NCBI RefSeq assembly: GCF_000195295.1
Contig: NC_015388.1
Coordinates: 806,001-870,000 of the forward strand
From: Desulfobacca acetoxidans DSM 11109
GTDB taxonomy: Bacteria; Desulfobacterota; Desulfobaccia; Desulfobaccales; Desulfobaccaceae
DNA length: 64,000 nucleotides
Direction: 5' to 3'
In this document: positions 18,501-27,056 of the stretch, piece by piece
Position numbering within the stretch: position 1 is the stretch's first letter
Layout of the letters: each line of letters starts with the position of its first letter
The notes under the pieces: generated by a model
Database searches by the model: none
Seen by the model: only the letters and a program-made list of their open reading frames with translations
Told to the model about the DNA's origin: nothing
Position numbers and translations under genes: made by a program

Positions 18501-18765
18501 TCTTTGTGCGATCATCAACTCCACTCCGGTGCGGGAATTCATCGCCTCCTATTCTGCGGCCGGCCGGGGGTTCGGGGCGCCTTCGGTTATGAGCCATGTT
18601 GGCATTCCCGGATTTAATCCTGATAATGAGCTGCACCGAACACTAGCCAGACTATCTCTCGCTCTCCATGAGATCACCGCAAACCAGGGGCGGAAAGAAG
18701 CACTGCCGGGTGAAAAAGAGGTAGACCGCCTGGTACAGATGTTGTTCAGTGAACCTGCTGCCTAA
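15529..18765 (+). CDS. Type IIG-like restriction/modification enzyme (N6-adenine methylase)
   Basis: Single-chain protein of 1078 residues. The S-adenosylmethionine motif DPACGSGTF is at about 415-423 and the adenine-methylase catalytic motif NPPW at about 615-618, both preceded by the HKLGEYYTPDWLAELVL segment typical of Eco57I-like enzymes. The N-terminus has a possible nuclease core, GRPDAVHGQVIIEYE (Asp70, Glu79, Glu81), where the PD-(D/E)xK lysine is replaced by glutamate. The C-terminal ~350 residues are probably target recognition (AVRGSDIQRW, FREILLSRG-like). No separate S or R gene lies nearby, so it would be a stand-alone system. Whether it cuts DNA is uncertain because of the missing lysine. 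Confidence 0.8.
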   Translation: MQVTESWHSLADGLVRSTRELMQGARTEENLRIGFEKCLDPIIRGLGVTSTPRYESLGAASRTIFRGRPDAVHGQVIIEYESPGSLSSERAVVHAEDQLIGYLLAEAQGQAADPWGLLKRLLGIGFDGSSIFLLRYRGEKEDNLAAVRKSDFARHGPYPFNVESARTFLTDLRALARLPLTAENLALRFGPQSRIAPMAVSALVDALENWSDNRVAVFYQEWQRLFGLVYGEQFRVQPEKQARTIAQVYGIGKQPDFQKMLFAIHTYFALLMKFFVAELVTLKDTSLTSSFSHQFVHSSPEECRAQLTDIENGGLYAKRGITNFLEGDFFRWYLDALSPRLEEAIREIARALAEFEPATTAIIPESARDLLKKLYQYLVPQEVRHKLGEYYTPDWLAELVLNEVGYEGDTLKRLLDPACGSGTFLVLAIQRARQYAHKHRLPPLETAKRIAAHIWGFDLNPLAVIATRTNYLFALGDLITELPSLEIPVYLADSVLWPGKTSQNELNFAGGDHVAIQTSVKKFHVPLVWIKTEGFLLQQAAPLLEQMTRQGYTAAEALERLQKAGLVFPPHEPAVEQFYTEIAELEKEGKNGIWARFLKNTFAPSVAGKFDFVVGNPPWIRWGYLSQEYRQATLPLWKEYGLFSLKGQAARLGGGEKDFSMLFTYVATDFYLKRGGTLGFLITQEVFKSKGAGEGFRRFRLGDREPLKVVKAHDFAAVQPFEGAVNKTAGIIIKKSEITEYPIPYTLWLRKQGIGKIKTNLSLKEALPLLRKKNLIAQPIKGLTGPWQTIDKKRQSLAGIRGASRYKARRGASTEPYGVFWLEVRQVLSDGDLIIRNLPEKGKRNILKVEERIEPDLVFPAVRGSDIQRWQAIPGIFLLMPQDPATREPYPVGQMKSRWPRTYGYLVKFRDILLSRGSKTVRSLAERTAFYAMFGIGPYTAARYKVVWKRMAGDMVAAVISQHKTILGYKMVVPTDTTALFAADNEPEAHYLCAIINSTPVREFIASYSAAGRGFGAPSVMSHVGIPGFNPDNELHRTLARLSLALHEITANQGRKEALPGEKEVDRLVQMLFSEPAA

Positions 18766-19768
18766 CGACAGCTATGATACTACCATGATTGCTGCGCCAA
18801 CGATATGTTCTCTGCCCGAAGGATTGGTCATTGAGCTTTCGACCCCGCTGACGCCCATCGGCGGTCTGGACCGGGAGAGTCTTGCCCGGCTGGTCAAGCG
18901 GACTGTTCCTGCGTCTCCGGCCTTGGCAGCCGGTCTTCCGGGCGTGGGCGAGGGCTTGGATCTTCCTGATTCGCTCCGGCTGGAACTCTTTACCACTCTG
19001 CTGCAGATCCTGCCGGACTGGCTACCATTGTTTTTTGGCATCACCGGGGCGCATCCGGATCAGACCCTGAGTCTGGCGAGGCGTCTAGAGGCTGAGTTGC
19101 AGCGTTTCCCGATCCCGCCACCGGTCTATTGGGTGGACCTGCCGCTCTGGGGCCATAGCAACCGCGGGCTGCCCCAAAGCTGCCACAATCTGTTGCAATA
19201 CCTCAGCCGTCCCCTGGTCCTGATGAATCATCCGCAGGTAATCCGGAGTAAAGCCAAGTTTTTAAAACACATCAACCTCCGCACGGCGGTATTTAAGAAA
19301 TTAGCCTTGCTGCCCCAGGTTTCAGGTCTGATCTACCAAGGCGACATGCGGCGTTTCCTGCATTACTGCGCCGCCTTGGCGACGCGCCCCGATTTTATCC
19401 TGTATGAAGCCGATGAATACCGCTTTCTCACCCGCCCAGGAGCAAGGGGGCTGTTTTCATCCGGCGCCCAGCTTTTCCCGTCGATCTGGCAGCAGGTAGC
19501 CCAGGTCTGTTGGTTCCCCGAAGATATGAAGGATAAAGGCGGCCGATCGGGATCGGTGTGGGAATGGAGCGAGTTGTTGTTGCGACTTCATGACTTGTAT
19601 CGGGTTTATCCAGCGGCGCTCCTCAAGGCCGGCCTGCACCATCTGGGAGTTTTAGATTTTCCCGCCGTCTGGCCGTCCACCGAGACTCCTCCAGCACCGG
19701 TGCAAGAACGGTTTTTGGCAATGTTGGCCCAGGTGCAGGGAAGACTCGATTTCAATCCCCCTAGATAA
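18749..19768 (+). CDS. DapA-superfamily-like protein lacking the catalytic residues
   Basis: The 339-residue protein follows the dihydrodipicolinate synthase fold along much of its length: STPLTPIGGLDRESLARLVK near 31-50, GVGEGLDLPDSLRLELF near 65-81, FFGITGAHPDQTLSLA near 95-110, LVLMNHP near 156-162 and VSGLIYQGDMRRF near 191-203. In true DapA-type enzymes these places hold the two threonines of GTTGE, the tyrosine of YNVP and the Schiff-base lysine of GIKEATG; here they read PGVGE, LMNHP and GLIYQG. The enzyme chemistry is therefore probably lost or changed. The GTG start overlaps the methylase gene by 17 bases; ATG 18785 is an alternative. The assignment is from pattern alone. Confidence 0.6.
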   Translation: MNLLPNDSYDTTMIAAPTICSLPEGLVIELSTPLTPIGGLDRESLARLVKRTVPASPALAAGLPGVGEGLDLPDSLRLELFTTLLQILPDWLPLFFGITGAHPDQTLSLARRLEAELQRFPIPPPVYWVDLPLWGHSNRGLPQSCHNLLQYLSRPLVLMNHPQVIRSKAKFLKHINLRTAVFKKLALLPQVSGLIYQGDMRRFLHYCAALATRPDFILYEADEYRFLTRPGARGLFSSGAQLFPSIWQQVAQVCWFPEDMKDKGGRSGSVWEWSELLLRLHDLYRVYPAALLKAGLHHLGVLDFPAVWPSTETPPAPVQERFLAMLAQVQGRLDFNPPR

Positions 19769-19851
19769 AGACTTTTGAATCGCACACGGCGTATTGCCCG
19801 GAAGTTGGCAAAGATGAAACGGACCGGTTTTGTTATGGTAACATTTCTGCC

Positions 19852-20199
19852 ATGAAGATCAGGCGGTTATGGTTAACGTTGGCCAACGCGGTTTTCTGTC
19901 TGTCCCTGGCTGGCTGCCAGGAGACGCCACCGGTTCCTCGTGAACCACAGACCACGATTCAGAAAGGTTTGGAACTCTCCCAACGCCTCTCCTGTTGGGG
20001 CTGCCATCAACATCAGGGCCAGGGGGCTGACCTCGGCCCTAACTTGGACGGGGTAGGTAACCGTCTAGCGAGAGCGGAACTGGAGGGTCAACTCCAGACA
20101 CCTCGCGGCCGACACCCAGACTCTCGGATGCCGAGTTTTGCTTTTATCCGGCCGTTTGAACAAAAAGCCTTGGTCGACTATCTGCTGACCTTACAATAA
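19852..20199 (+). CDS. Monoheme c-type cytochrome lipoprotein
   Basis: The 115-residue protein has a lipoprotein signal peptide with lipobox SLAGC (Cys at about 22), a single heme site CWGCH, and RMPSF downstream as the likely methionine ligand. Size and layout fit a class I cytochrome c anchored to the membrane and facing the periplasm, where it would carry electrons. No redox partner is adjacent, so the pathway is unknown. It lies 83 bases after the DapA-like gene. Confidence 0.85.
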   Translation: MKIRRLWLTLANAVFCLSLAGCQETPPVPREPQTTIQKGLELSQRLSCWGCHQHQGQGADLGPNLDGVGNRLARAELEGQLQTPRGRHPDSRMPSFAFIRPFEQKALVDYLLTLQ

Positions 20200-20349
20200 A
20201 TCGGTTCCAGACAGGCGATTGGTCGATCAGACTGAATTCTCCGTCTTTAAGGTCCCTTCCTGAAACACTCAGGATGTGATTATCAACCTTGGCAGTCGCC
20301 CCAAAAATAGATATAACCATAAAAAACGTCCAGAACGGGAGAGAATCGC

Positions 20350-20919
20350 ATGATCCGCCGGGAAGTCTTATATTTTAAGCAAGTCGGGCCGGAAAACACC
20401 GAGGCTTGTCTAGGGTTGTTGGAGAAGGCCAAACAGGAAGGCTATAAACATTTTGTGGTGGCCTCCACGACGGGAACCACCGGGGCTATGGCGGCCCGCC
20501 GTCTCTGTGGTCCAGGGATTAACTTGGTGGTAGTAGGCCATTCGGTCGGTTTCCGCGGACCGAACGTCGATGAATTTCAAGAAGGGCACTACCAGGAGAT
20601 AACCGATTTAGGGGGTAAGGTATATAAAGGCACCATCCTGACCCACTCCCTGGAGACGAGCGTCGCGGAACTTTTTAAAGGCAGTGCCCCTACTTTGCTC
20701 ATTGCCAATACCCTGCGGCGTCTCGGCCATGGCCTCAAGGTCTGTTGCGAAATCGTTATGGAGGCGGTGGATGCCGGGTTGATCCCTGAAGGCGAGGAGA
20801 TAGTAGCCGCCGCCGGATCGGCCCGGGGCTGGGACGCCGTTGTCCTGCTGCGGTCGGCGGCCTCGAAACGGTTCCTGAGCCTGGTGGTATTGGAAATCTG
20901 GGCCAAACCCAGGGGTTGA
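20350..20919 (+). CDS. Pyruvate kinase C-terminal (alpha/beta) domain protein
   Basis: The 189 residues resemble the isolated C-terminal domain of pyruvate kinase: GYKHFVVASTTGTTGAMAARRL near 31-52, then LVVVGHSVGFRGPN and TLLIANTLRRLGHGLKVCCEI. The TIM barrel with the active site is absent, so it is not a pyruvate kinase. Stand-alone versions occur in many anaerobes; their role is unknown to me, although the domain binds phosphorylated effectors in the full enzyme. The gene precedes mtnA by 55 bases and may be co-transcribed with it. Confidence 0.8.
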   Translation: MIRREVLYFKQVGPENTEACLGLLEKAKQEGYKHFVVASTTGTTGAMAARRLCGPGINLVVVGHSVGFRGPNVDEFQEGHYQEITDLGGKVYKGTILTHSLETSVAELFKGSAPTLLIANTLRRLGHGLKVCCEIVMEAVDAGLIPEGEEIVAAAGSARGWDAVVLLRSAASKRFLSLVVLEIWAKPRG

Positions 20920-20974
20920 AAATCCTCCTGTGTATTATTCCACCCGCATACGACTAGAGCACAAAGGAGAATTG

Positions 20975-22027
20975 ATGACTGATATTCCGGGTTATGACAC
21001 CATCCGCTGGGACAACGATCAGGTTGTCCTTATCGATCAACGGCGGTTGCCGGAAGAAGAAATCTATTTAAGCTGCACTGACTACCGTGAGGTGGTGGAC
21101 GCTATCCGGACCCTGGCCATCCGGGGCGCTCCGGCCATCGGCGTAGCGGCGGCCATGGCCGCGGCCCTGGGCGCCTTGAGATTTCCACATACTGACATCG
21201 ACGGATTCCGCCGACACTTCCGAGACGTCTGCCAAGTTATCGGAACCGCCCGCCCTACTGCGGTTAATCTTACCTGGGCCTTGGAGCGGATGATGAGCCT
21301 AGTGGCGGCGAATGTTCATCCGGACTCGTCCGCCTTGAAAACCCGGCTGGTAGCCGAAGCCAAGGCGATATTGCAGGAAGACATCGCCATCAACCGGCAG
21401 ATAGGAGTCCTTGGACAGGAATTGATTCACGACGGCGATACGGTGCTGACCCATTGCAACGCCGGCGGCCTGGCCACCGGCGGTTACGGCACGGCCGTGG
21501 GCGTCATCCGAGCCGCCTGGGAAGCGGGGAAAAAGATACATGTGCTGGTGGACGAAACCCGGCCCATCTTGCAGGGCGCCAGGTTGACGGCTTGGGAGAT
21601 GATGAAACTGGGCATCCCCCACACCCTGATCACCGATAATGCTGCCGCCGCCTTGATGGCCAATGGGAAGGTCAATGTCATCGTGGTCGGAGCTGATCGG
21701 ATCGCCGCCAACGGCGACGCAGCCAACAAAATCGGCACTTATGGCGTAGCTGTGGTGGCTCAGTATCATCGGATCCCTTTTTATGTGGCGGCGCCGCGGT
21801 CTACGTTCGACTTCACTCTAAGCGACGGCAGCCAGATCCCCATTGAAGAACGGGATCCCGAGGAAGTAACCCACATTCGAGGTCGCCGCATTGCCCCGGA
21901 GGGCTGCCGGGCTCTCAACCTGGCCTTCGATGTTACCCCACACGGCCTGATTAGCGGCATCATTACGGAAAAAAGCGTCTGCCGGCCGCCCCTCCCACAA
22001 TCTGTATCGGCCTTACGGCAGGCTTAG
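20975..22027 (+). CDS. mtnA: S-methyl-5-thioribose-1-phosphate isomerase
   Basis: Enzyme of the methionine salvage pathway that converts methylthioribose 1-phosphate to methylthioribulose 1-phosphate. About 350 residues; the signatures are IRGAPAIGVAAAMA, HCNAGGLATGGYGTAVGVIRAA with its conserved cysteine, and VDETRPILQGARLTAWE. I choose ATG 20975 because AAAGGAG sits just upstream; an in-frame GTG at 20930 lacks such a site. Closely related proteins can act on ribose 1,5-bisphosphate or 5-deoxyribose 1-phosphate, and no other salvage gene is next to it, so the exact substrate is slightly open. Confidence 0.92.
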   Translation: MTDIPGYDTIRWDNDQVVLIDQRRLPEEEIYLSCTDYREVVDAIRTLAIRGAPAIGVAAAMAAALGALRFPHTDIDGFRRHFRDVCQVIGTARPTAVNLTWALERMMSLVAANVHPDSSALKTRLVAEAKAILQEDIAINRQIGVLGQELIHDGDTVLTHCNAGGLATGGYGTAVGVIRAAWEAGKKIHVLVDETRPILQGARLTAWEMMKLGIPHTLITDNAAAALMANGKVNVIVVGADRIAANGDAANKIGTYGVAVVAQYHRIPFYVAAPRSTFDFTLSDGSQIPIEERDPEEVTHIRGRRIAPEGCRALNLAFDVTPHGLISGIITEKSVCRPPLPQSVSALRQA

Positions 22028-22040
22028 AGGAGTCTGTTCT

Positions 22041-22985
22041 GTGTCTCGGTTCTGTCTTCAGATTGTTTTACTTTTTATATTAGGCTTGACGTTGCCGGCG
22101 TCGGCCTCCGGACCTTTTGACATCCGTCTGCCTGTTCCAGGGCAGACCTTTGACCTGAATGCCCGCACTGTGGTTGGACAGGGGCAATCCTATACCATCC
22201 AGAAAGGTGACAACCTGTTGGATATCGCCCGCAATTACGGTCTGGGTTATATGGAGTTGGGCAATATCTATCGCCATTGGGATCCTTTCCTGCCGCCGGT
22301 AGGTGCCGAGATCGTCGTTCCCACCACCTGGATCGTTCCCGATCATCCCGAACACCCGATTATTGTCAATACCGGCGAAATGCGGCTGTATTTTTTCACC
22401 GACAATTTCACCAAGGTTATCACCTATCCCATCGGTATGGGTGTCCTTGATTTTAAAACTCCTACCGGCGTCTTCAAAGTGACGGAGAAGAAAACCAATC
22501 CTCCCTGGTTTGTTCCCAAGACGCTGCAGGCCAAATACGGCATGTCGGTGATGGAATCGGGTCCGGATAATCCCTTGGGCAAGTACAAGCTGACCTTATC
22601 CTGGGGTGATTACGGTATTCACGGCACCAGCCAGCCCTTTGGGGTGGGGAGGTTGGTAAGTCATGGCTGCACCCGGATGTATCCGGAACATATCGAAAAA
22701 CTATTCCCCTTGGTCAAAGTGGGAACCTCGGTGGAATATATTTACGAACCCGTCATGATCGGCGTCAGAAATGGCCGGATTTATCTCTCGGTGAATCAGG
22801 ACTTCTACCACCGCCTGCCAGACATGCTCACCTATACCCTGGGCCGCCTAAAAGCCGCCCAGGTTGCCGGGCTGGTCAATATGATGAAAGTGTTAAAAGT
22901 GGTAGAGGAGAGATTCGGCGTGCCAGAGGAGGTCAGTAAGACTGGGAGCGATATGGTCTCCCGGACTCCGGCGGGACGGAATTGA
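22041..22985 (+). CDS. LysM and L,D-transpeptidase (YkuD) domain protein
   Basis: The exported 314-residue protein has a signal peptide (about 1-23, ending PASAS). A LysM motif (YTIQKGDNLLDIARNYGLGY, about 51-70) would bind peptidoglycan. A YkuD domain follows with GIHGTSQPF and the catalytic SHGCTRM, in which Cys210 is the nucleophile. Such enzymes make 3-3 peptide cross-links or attach lipoproteins to the wall. The start is a GTG with GAGGAG about nine bases upstream, and the gene begins 13 bases after mtnA. The tail after about 260 is family-specific. Confidence 0.92.
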   Translation: MSRFCLQIVLLFILGLTLPASASGPFDIRLPVPGQTFDLNARTVVGQGQSYTIQKGDNLLDIARNYGLGYMELGNIYRHWDPFLPPVGAEIVVPTTWIVPDHPEHPIIVNTGEMRLYFFTDNFTKVITYPIGMGVLDFKTPTGVFKVTEKKTNPPWFVPKTLQAKYGMSVMESGPDNPLGKYKLTLSWGDYGIHGTSQPFGVGRLVSHGCTRMYPEHIEKLFPLVKVGTSVEYIYEPVMIGVRNGRIYLSVNQDFYHRLPDMLTYTLGRLKAAQVAGLVNMMKVLKVVEERFGVPEEVSKTGSDMVSRTPAGRN

Positions 22986-23004
22986 GAAACAAAGAGGTTC
23001 GTGT

Positions 23005-23030
23005 GGCGGGAGGCGCTTCGCTTTCCCGCC
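23005..23030. repeat. REP-like palindrome
   Basis: The 26-bp GGCGGGAGGCGC..CGCTTTCCCGCC lies between two converging genes (L,D-transpeptidase and response regulator). A near-identical copy is at 51675-51700, and degenerate ones are near 3987, 14159 and 63614. It may help end transcription from both sides. Confidence 0.6.
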
Positions 23031-23045
23031 CTGCAGCAGTTTAAG

Positions 23046-23450
23046 CTATCTTCTTTTTGGCTCGCCGGGGGCCGTTTCCATTGTCCGGCGGTCATAGGCC
23101 TGGCGCACCTTCTCCAGCAGTTCATCCAACGGCGCCGGTTTCATGACATAATCGAAGGCCCCTAGTTGCATTCCCTGGATGCCCGACTCTACCGAAGCAT
23201 GGCCGGTTAGCATAATGACTTCGACATCGGGTTTTTGCGCCTTGATTATTTTCAGGGTTTCGATGCCGTCCAGTCCGGGCATTTTAACGTCTAAGATGAC
23301 TACGTCAAAATCCTGGGTTTGGAGTATTTCCAGGGCCCTGTTGCCGTTTTCCGCCTCCTCCACCTGGATGTTGCGGTTGCGCAGCCGTTTTTGGAGAGTT
23401 TCCCGAAAATCTTCTTCATCATCTACCAGCAAAACTCGTAGTTCACTCAT
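23046..23450 (-). CDS. Single-domain response regulator
   Basis: The 134-residue receiver domain has acidic residues DDEED near the start, the phosphorylation site Asp54 in VVILDVKMPGLDG, and the conserved lysine in YVMKPAPL. No output domain follows; the protein ends with a charged tail. It lies 37 bases downstream of the histidine kinase gene on the same strand and is its natural partner. Receiver-only proteins usually act by protein contact or phosphorelay. Confidence 0.93.
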   Translation of the reverse strand: MSELRVLLVDDEEDFRETLQKRLRNRNIQVEEAENGNRALEILQTQDFDVVILDVKMPGLDGIETLKIIKAQKPDVEVIMLTGHASVESGIQGMQLGAFDYVMKPAPLDELLEKVRQAYDRRTMETAPGEPKRR

Positions 23451-23487
23451 CTAACGTTCCCCCCTAACCCTAGATAAAGGCTCCGGT

Positions 23488-25185
23488 TTATTGATCGGCG
23501 GCGCCTGAAGTTGTCTCAATCGGTTCGGACGCTGGCAGGATAATGGTAAAAAGCGCGCCTTGGCCCGGTTTGTTCGCCACCGTAATCTCTCCCCCTAATT
23601 TTTTGATGATGCTGTAGGTAATTGATAAACCTAAGCCGGTTCCTTTGCCCACTTCCTTCGTAGTAAAAAATGGGTCGAAAATCTTTTTCAGGATTTCCTC
23701 CGGTATTCCTGGGCCACTGTCGGCGATGGTGATGGAGACTTTTCCGTCCTTCTCTAGATATCGGCTTGTAAGGGTGATCTCTCCACCCTTGCCGACGGCA
23801 TCAATAGCATTATCGAAGATATTCAGGAAAACCTGCTGCAATTGCCCCGTATCACTTACTACCAAAGGTAGGTGGGGATCAAGCTCCCGGTGGATCTGGA
23901 TATTGCGGAAATGCGCTTCGTTCTCTAGAAACCCGATGCTTTCTTCTAACACCCGGTTAACATCGACATTCTCCCGGAGAGGTTCATGGCGGCGAGCAAA
24001 GTCTAGCAGACGGTGGGTGATTTTCTTGGCTCGAGCAACATGGTATTCGATCTTGTCGACCGTATCCTGAAATTCTTCCAGGTCGGAGGTTCGATCAAAA
24101 TCCTGTTCTCTGAGCAGGTCCTTCAACCACCCGGCCTTTTCGGCGATGACGGCGAGCGGGTTATTAATCTCATGCGCGATACCGGCGGCCATTTTCCCCA
24201 GGGCGGCCATTTTGCTGGACTGTAGCAATAGAGCATCACTGGCCGCCTGGTGGCGCTCGCTCACCATCAGGCGCTGCACCAATTTCCGGATGGCGTAGAC
24301 CGCCACGCCGATAATCAATAATAATCCTCCCAAGCAGAGAAAAGCTACGATATATTTCGCCCGCAGCAACGGCGCCAGCGGCTCTTTGGGATCTTCATTG
24401 ATAACCAGAACCCAGTCTTTATGAATTAGGGGGACCGCGGCATAGAGATGCTCCCTGCCGTTTAGGACCTTCATAGCCACGGTCATGGCTGGGGTTTGCG
24501 AAAAATCCGGTCCCGAAGGATGCTGCATCACCTCTCCCCCGTGGCGCGGTCTGGTTTGCAGGACATTGTCCCGGTTGATGATGAAGGCGTCGCAGGTTTT
24601 GCCGATCTGGGCCCCGCGCACAATCTCTTCCAGGATATCCGAGTTTATGGTGGCCCGTACGATATAAGGAGCAGCTTGGCCCCGCACCAGAACTGCGATG
24701 ATAAAGTGGGGTATGTTTCGAAACCCTAAAAAGATGTCGCTGATATATTCTCCGTTCTGTTTTACCGCTTGGAACCAATCCTCATTCTGATAGTTTATCC
24801 CGCTCAAAAGGCTGCGATAGGGGCCGACATAGGCTAAGTGATTGCCTGCCAGATCCACAATACTTAAGTCCAGGAAAGATTTGGAGCGCTGCTGCATGAC
24901 CTCGAAGGCCTGGCCGAGAAAGGCTTCATCGGTCATCTGTTTCAAGCCGGACGTATTTCCCAACATAAAAAGCTGAGAGGTGCGTTCACCCAGGAACAGA
25001 TCGAGCGCCCCTCGGCGATTTTCAGCCAGAATCCTTAAATTTTCGCGTATTTTTGCTTCATACTGCTGGCTGAAATGACCGTACAGGACAAAGCCTAACA
25101 ACAAAAGCGGCGCAGCGCAGAAGATGATGATCGTTATCTCTATTCTTAAGCTGAGTTGCTGGTATTTTTGATCCGAAAAGTTCAA
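23488..25185 (-). CDS. Sensor histidine kinase with extracytoplasmic dCache domain
   Basis: The 565-residue kinase has TM1 (about 16-36), a large periplasmic sensor of the double-Cache type (about 40-275, with [23 protein letters not shown]), TM2 (277-297), a HisKA dimerisation domain with [10 protein letters not shown] (phospho-accepting His338), and a HATPase domain with DSGPGIP and GKGTGLGLS boxes. It is a membrane receptor for a small molecule that I cannot identify. The partner receiver gene follows directly. The cyclic-nucleotide protein gene 71 bases upstream may share the transcript. Confidence 0.93.
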   Translation of the reverse strand: MNFSDQKYQQLSLRIEITIIIFCAAPLLLLGFVLYGHFSQQYEAKIRENLRILAENRRGALDLFLGERTSQLFMLGNTSGLKQMTDEAFLGQAFEVMQQRSKSFLDLSIVDLAGNHLAYVGPYRSLLSGINYQNEDWFQAVKQNGEYISDIFLGFRNIPHFIIAVLVRGQAAPYIVRATINSDILEEIVRGAQIGKTCDAFIINRDNVLQTRPRHGGEVMQHPSGPDFSQTPAMTVAMKVLNGREHLYAAVPLIHKDWVLVINEDPKEPLAPLLRAKYIVAFLCLGGLLLIIGVAVYAIRKLVQRLMVSERHQAASDALLLQSSKMAALGKMAAGIAHEINNPLAVIAEKAGWLKDLLREQDFDRTSDLEEFQDTVDKIEYHVARAKKITHRLLDFARRHEPLRENVDVNRVLEESIGFLENEAHFRNIQIHRELDPHLPLVVSDTGQLQQVFLNIFDNAIDAVGKGGEITLTSRYLEKDGKVSITIADSGPGIPEEILKKIFDPFFTTKEVGKGTGLGLSITYSIIKKLGGEITVANKPGQGALFTIILPASEPIETTSGAADQ

Positions 25186-25256
25186 CGTTTTAGTTCTATG
25201 GTCAGAGAATTACTAGTGTCCGTCTGGAAACCCGTTTATTAAAGAAAAAAACCGCC

Positions 25257-25772
25257 TCACGATTCCAGGGCAATAGCGAGGGCGGTGGTCAGCTTCACCA
25301 CTTCATCACTGCTCTTGCGGAGTCGATGGGAGAGATTTTTTGTTAGACGCAGGAGGATCTTGACCCCCATCTCGGGAAACTGCTCTAACAGGCGATAAAA
25401 TGCATCCTTATGCAGCTCCAGCATCTGGCATGGAGTCAGGGCAGTGACCGTGGCGGACCGCACATCGCTTTCGATCAGGGCCATCTCTCCCAGGATGACA
25501 CCTTCTTCGGCTCGAAACCGGATAATGACCTTGTCCCGCGGTGTCTCCTCATCGAGCTCCAGCACCAGGCGTTTGGTGATCTGCACGATGCCCTCGCACA
25601 TGATATACATGGCGTCGCCTGAATCACCCTCCTGCATGATGACTTCGTTTTCGCCAAAATTTCGCATCACCGCTGCCCTTAAAATCTGCTGTAATTCTTC
25701 ATCGGTTAATTCCTGGAGAAGATGATTCTTGCGAATATATGTCAGATACCCTTCGGCGGGTGTGCTGATCAT
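25257..25772 (-). CDS. Cyclic nucleotide-binding domain protein
   Basis: The 171 residues are mostly one cNMP-binding beta roll: FGENEVIMQEGDSGDAMYIMCEG near 34-56 and LGEMALIESDVRSATVTALTPCQML, which matches the phosphate-binding cassette. A helical tail (about 135-171) follows with no helix-turn-helix, so this is not a complete CRP-type transcription factor. It lies nine bases after a potassium channel gene and before a histidine kinase gene. It may regulate one of these as a separate subunit; that is inference. Confidence 0.88.
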   Translation of the reverse strand: MISTPAEGYLTYIRKNHLLQELTDEELQQILRAAVMRNFGENEVIMQEGDSGDAMYIMCEGIVQITKRLVLELDEETPRDKVIIRFRAEEGVILGEMALIESDVRSATVTALTPCQMLELHKDAFYRLLEQFPEMGVKILLRLTKNLSHRLRKSSDEVVKLTTALAIALES

Positions 25773-25781
25773 GGCTTTCCC

Positions 25782-27047
25782 CTAATTCAATAACGCCGAG
25801 GGTTGTTTGGTGGCGATCACTACTGCTACCTCGTGAGGAGAAATGAGATGGTCATCCGGCGGATTAATCTGGAACTCAATTTTTTGGCGTCCAAAAAGAT
25901 GGGTTTTACCAGCTTCAGCAAACTTGCGATAGATAAATTCATCAATGGCGGTCGGCTCCGGAGACAACAATTCCTCCAGGCGGATTTTATATCCTTCGGA
26001 ATATAAGCCGATGAGCAGGGCTTGATGTTCCTCACGCAGGAATTTTGCCAAGTCCTTAAATTGTTGGCCATGAAAACGCGGTGGGATTTTTACTGCCCAG
26101 AAATTGGAGCCCTCGGGCGACAGGAGACGCTGCAGGATGCGATACAGACCTTCTGCTTCGGTAGTGCAGGCTATCAAGGCACTGTCATATTCCCCTCGAA
26201 TAATAATATCCTCCACATGGGCCCGTTCCAGATGGGGACGATTTTCGGGAAAAATGAGTTCAGCGGTAATCCTGATTTTGGGGTTCAAGGCCTTTACCGT
26301 CAACGCAACGAGGAGAGTTTTTTGGTCAATCTGTTCCCGAAGCAACCCCTCATCGGTTCTATCCGCCAAGATTATGACCCTGCGGGCTTTACTAAGGTTG
26401 GTTTTTACGAGTATCTCCTCACGGGAGCAATCCCCCCTGACAAAATGGAGATTATAATCATGAAAGGAGCCCTTTATTTCTTCGAACTGGTCTGGCAACA
26501 GACTGTTGACTAAAACGATAGGAGTCCGCTGTCCCAAGCGAAAAAACAGGTTGCGTAAAACCTGTTCCCCCCCCCGATTCCAACCCAGGACTATGATATG
26601 GTCATGATCACCTACTGCTTCCAAACCCCGTTCCCTCCGGATTTTACGTTCAATAAAGATGGAGGCAATCGTCGCAGTCACCAGGGAGAGGGAGATCAGT
26701 CCGGCAATCATCAGCCCAACGCCAACCAGGCGTCCGCCGATGGTTTGTGGCACGACATCACCATATCCCACGGTGGTGATAGTAACCACCGCCCACCAGA
26801 TGCCACGTCCAAACCGCTCCCTGAAAGATCCCTCTCCCAATTCTTGGAAGGCAAAGCCCAGACCTCCCAGTATAATAAGCCCCAAAACGGCGCTCAGGAG
26901 GAGAAAGATCCTCTCCTGTCGCAGGGTGAGAAAGAACTGTCGCAGATAGCACAAACCTTGCCTGCTCGACCGGCATAATCCGATCACCAGGTCAGTTGGA
27001 CGGAACTGCAACCTTCGGGTTATAAAGAAATAACTGCGGAAGTCCAT
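25782..27047 (-). CDS. Potassium channel protein with RCK/TrkA-N domain
   Basis: The 421-residue protein has two membrane helices (about 46-68 and 103-125) around a pore loop with the selectivity filter TVGYGD (92-97), the signature of K+ channels. The cytoplasmic part is a Rossmann-like RCK domain starting IIVLGWNRGGEQVL (about 150), followed by a second lobe to the C-terminus. RCK domains gate the channel in response to NAD(H), nucleotides or Ca2+. The next gene on this strand encodes a cyclic-nucleotide-binding protein, an attractive but unproven regulator. It is nine bases from pyrE. Confidence 0.92.
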   Translation of the reverse strand: MDFRSYFFITRRLQFRPTDLVIGLCRSSRQGLCYLRQFFLTLRQERIFLLLSAVLGLIILGGLGFAFQELGEGSFRERFGRGIWWAVVTITTVGYGDVVPQTIGGRLVGVGLMIAGLISLSLVTATIASIFIERKIRRERGLEAVGDHDHIIVLGWNRGGEQVLRNLFFRLGQRTPIVLVNSLLPDQFEEIKGSFHDYNLHFVRGDCSREEILVKTNLSKARRVIILADRTDEGLLREQIDQKTLLVALTVKALNPKIRITAELIFPENRPHLERAHVEDIIIRGEYDSALIACTTEAEGLYRILQRLLSPEGSNFWAVKIPPRFHGQQFKDLAKFLREEHQALLIGLYSEGYKIRLEELLSPEPTAIDEFIYRKFAEAGKTHLFGRQKIEFQINPPDDHLISPHEVAVVIATKQPSALLN

Positions 27048-27056
27048 TCACCTTGC

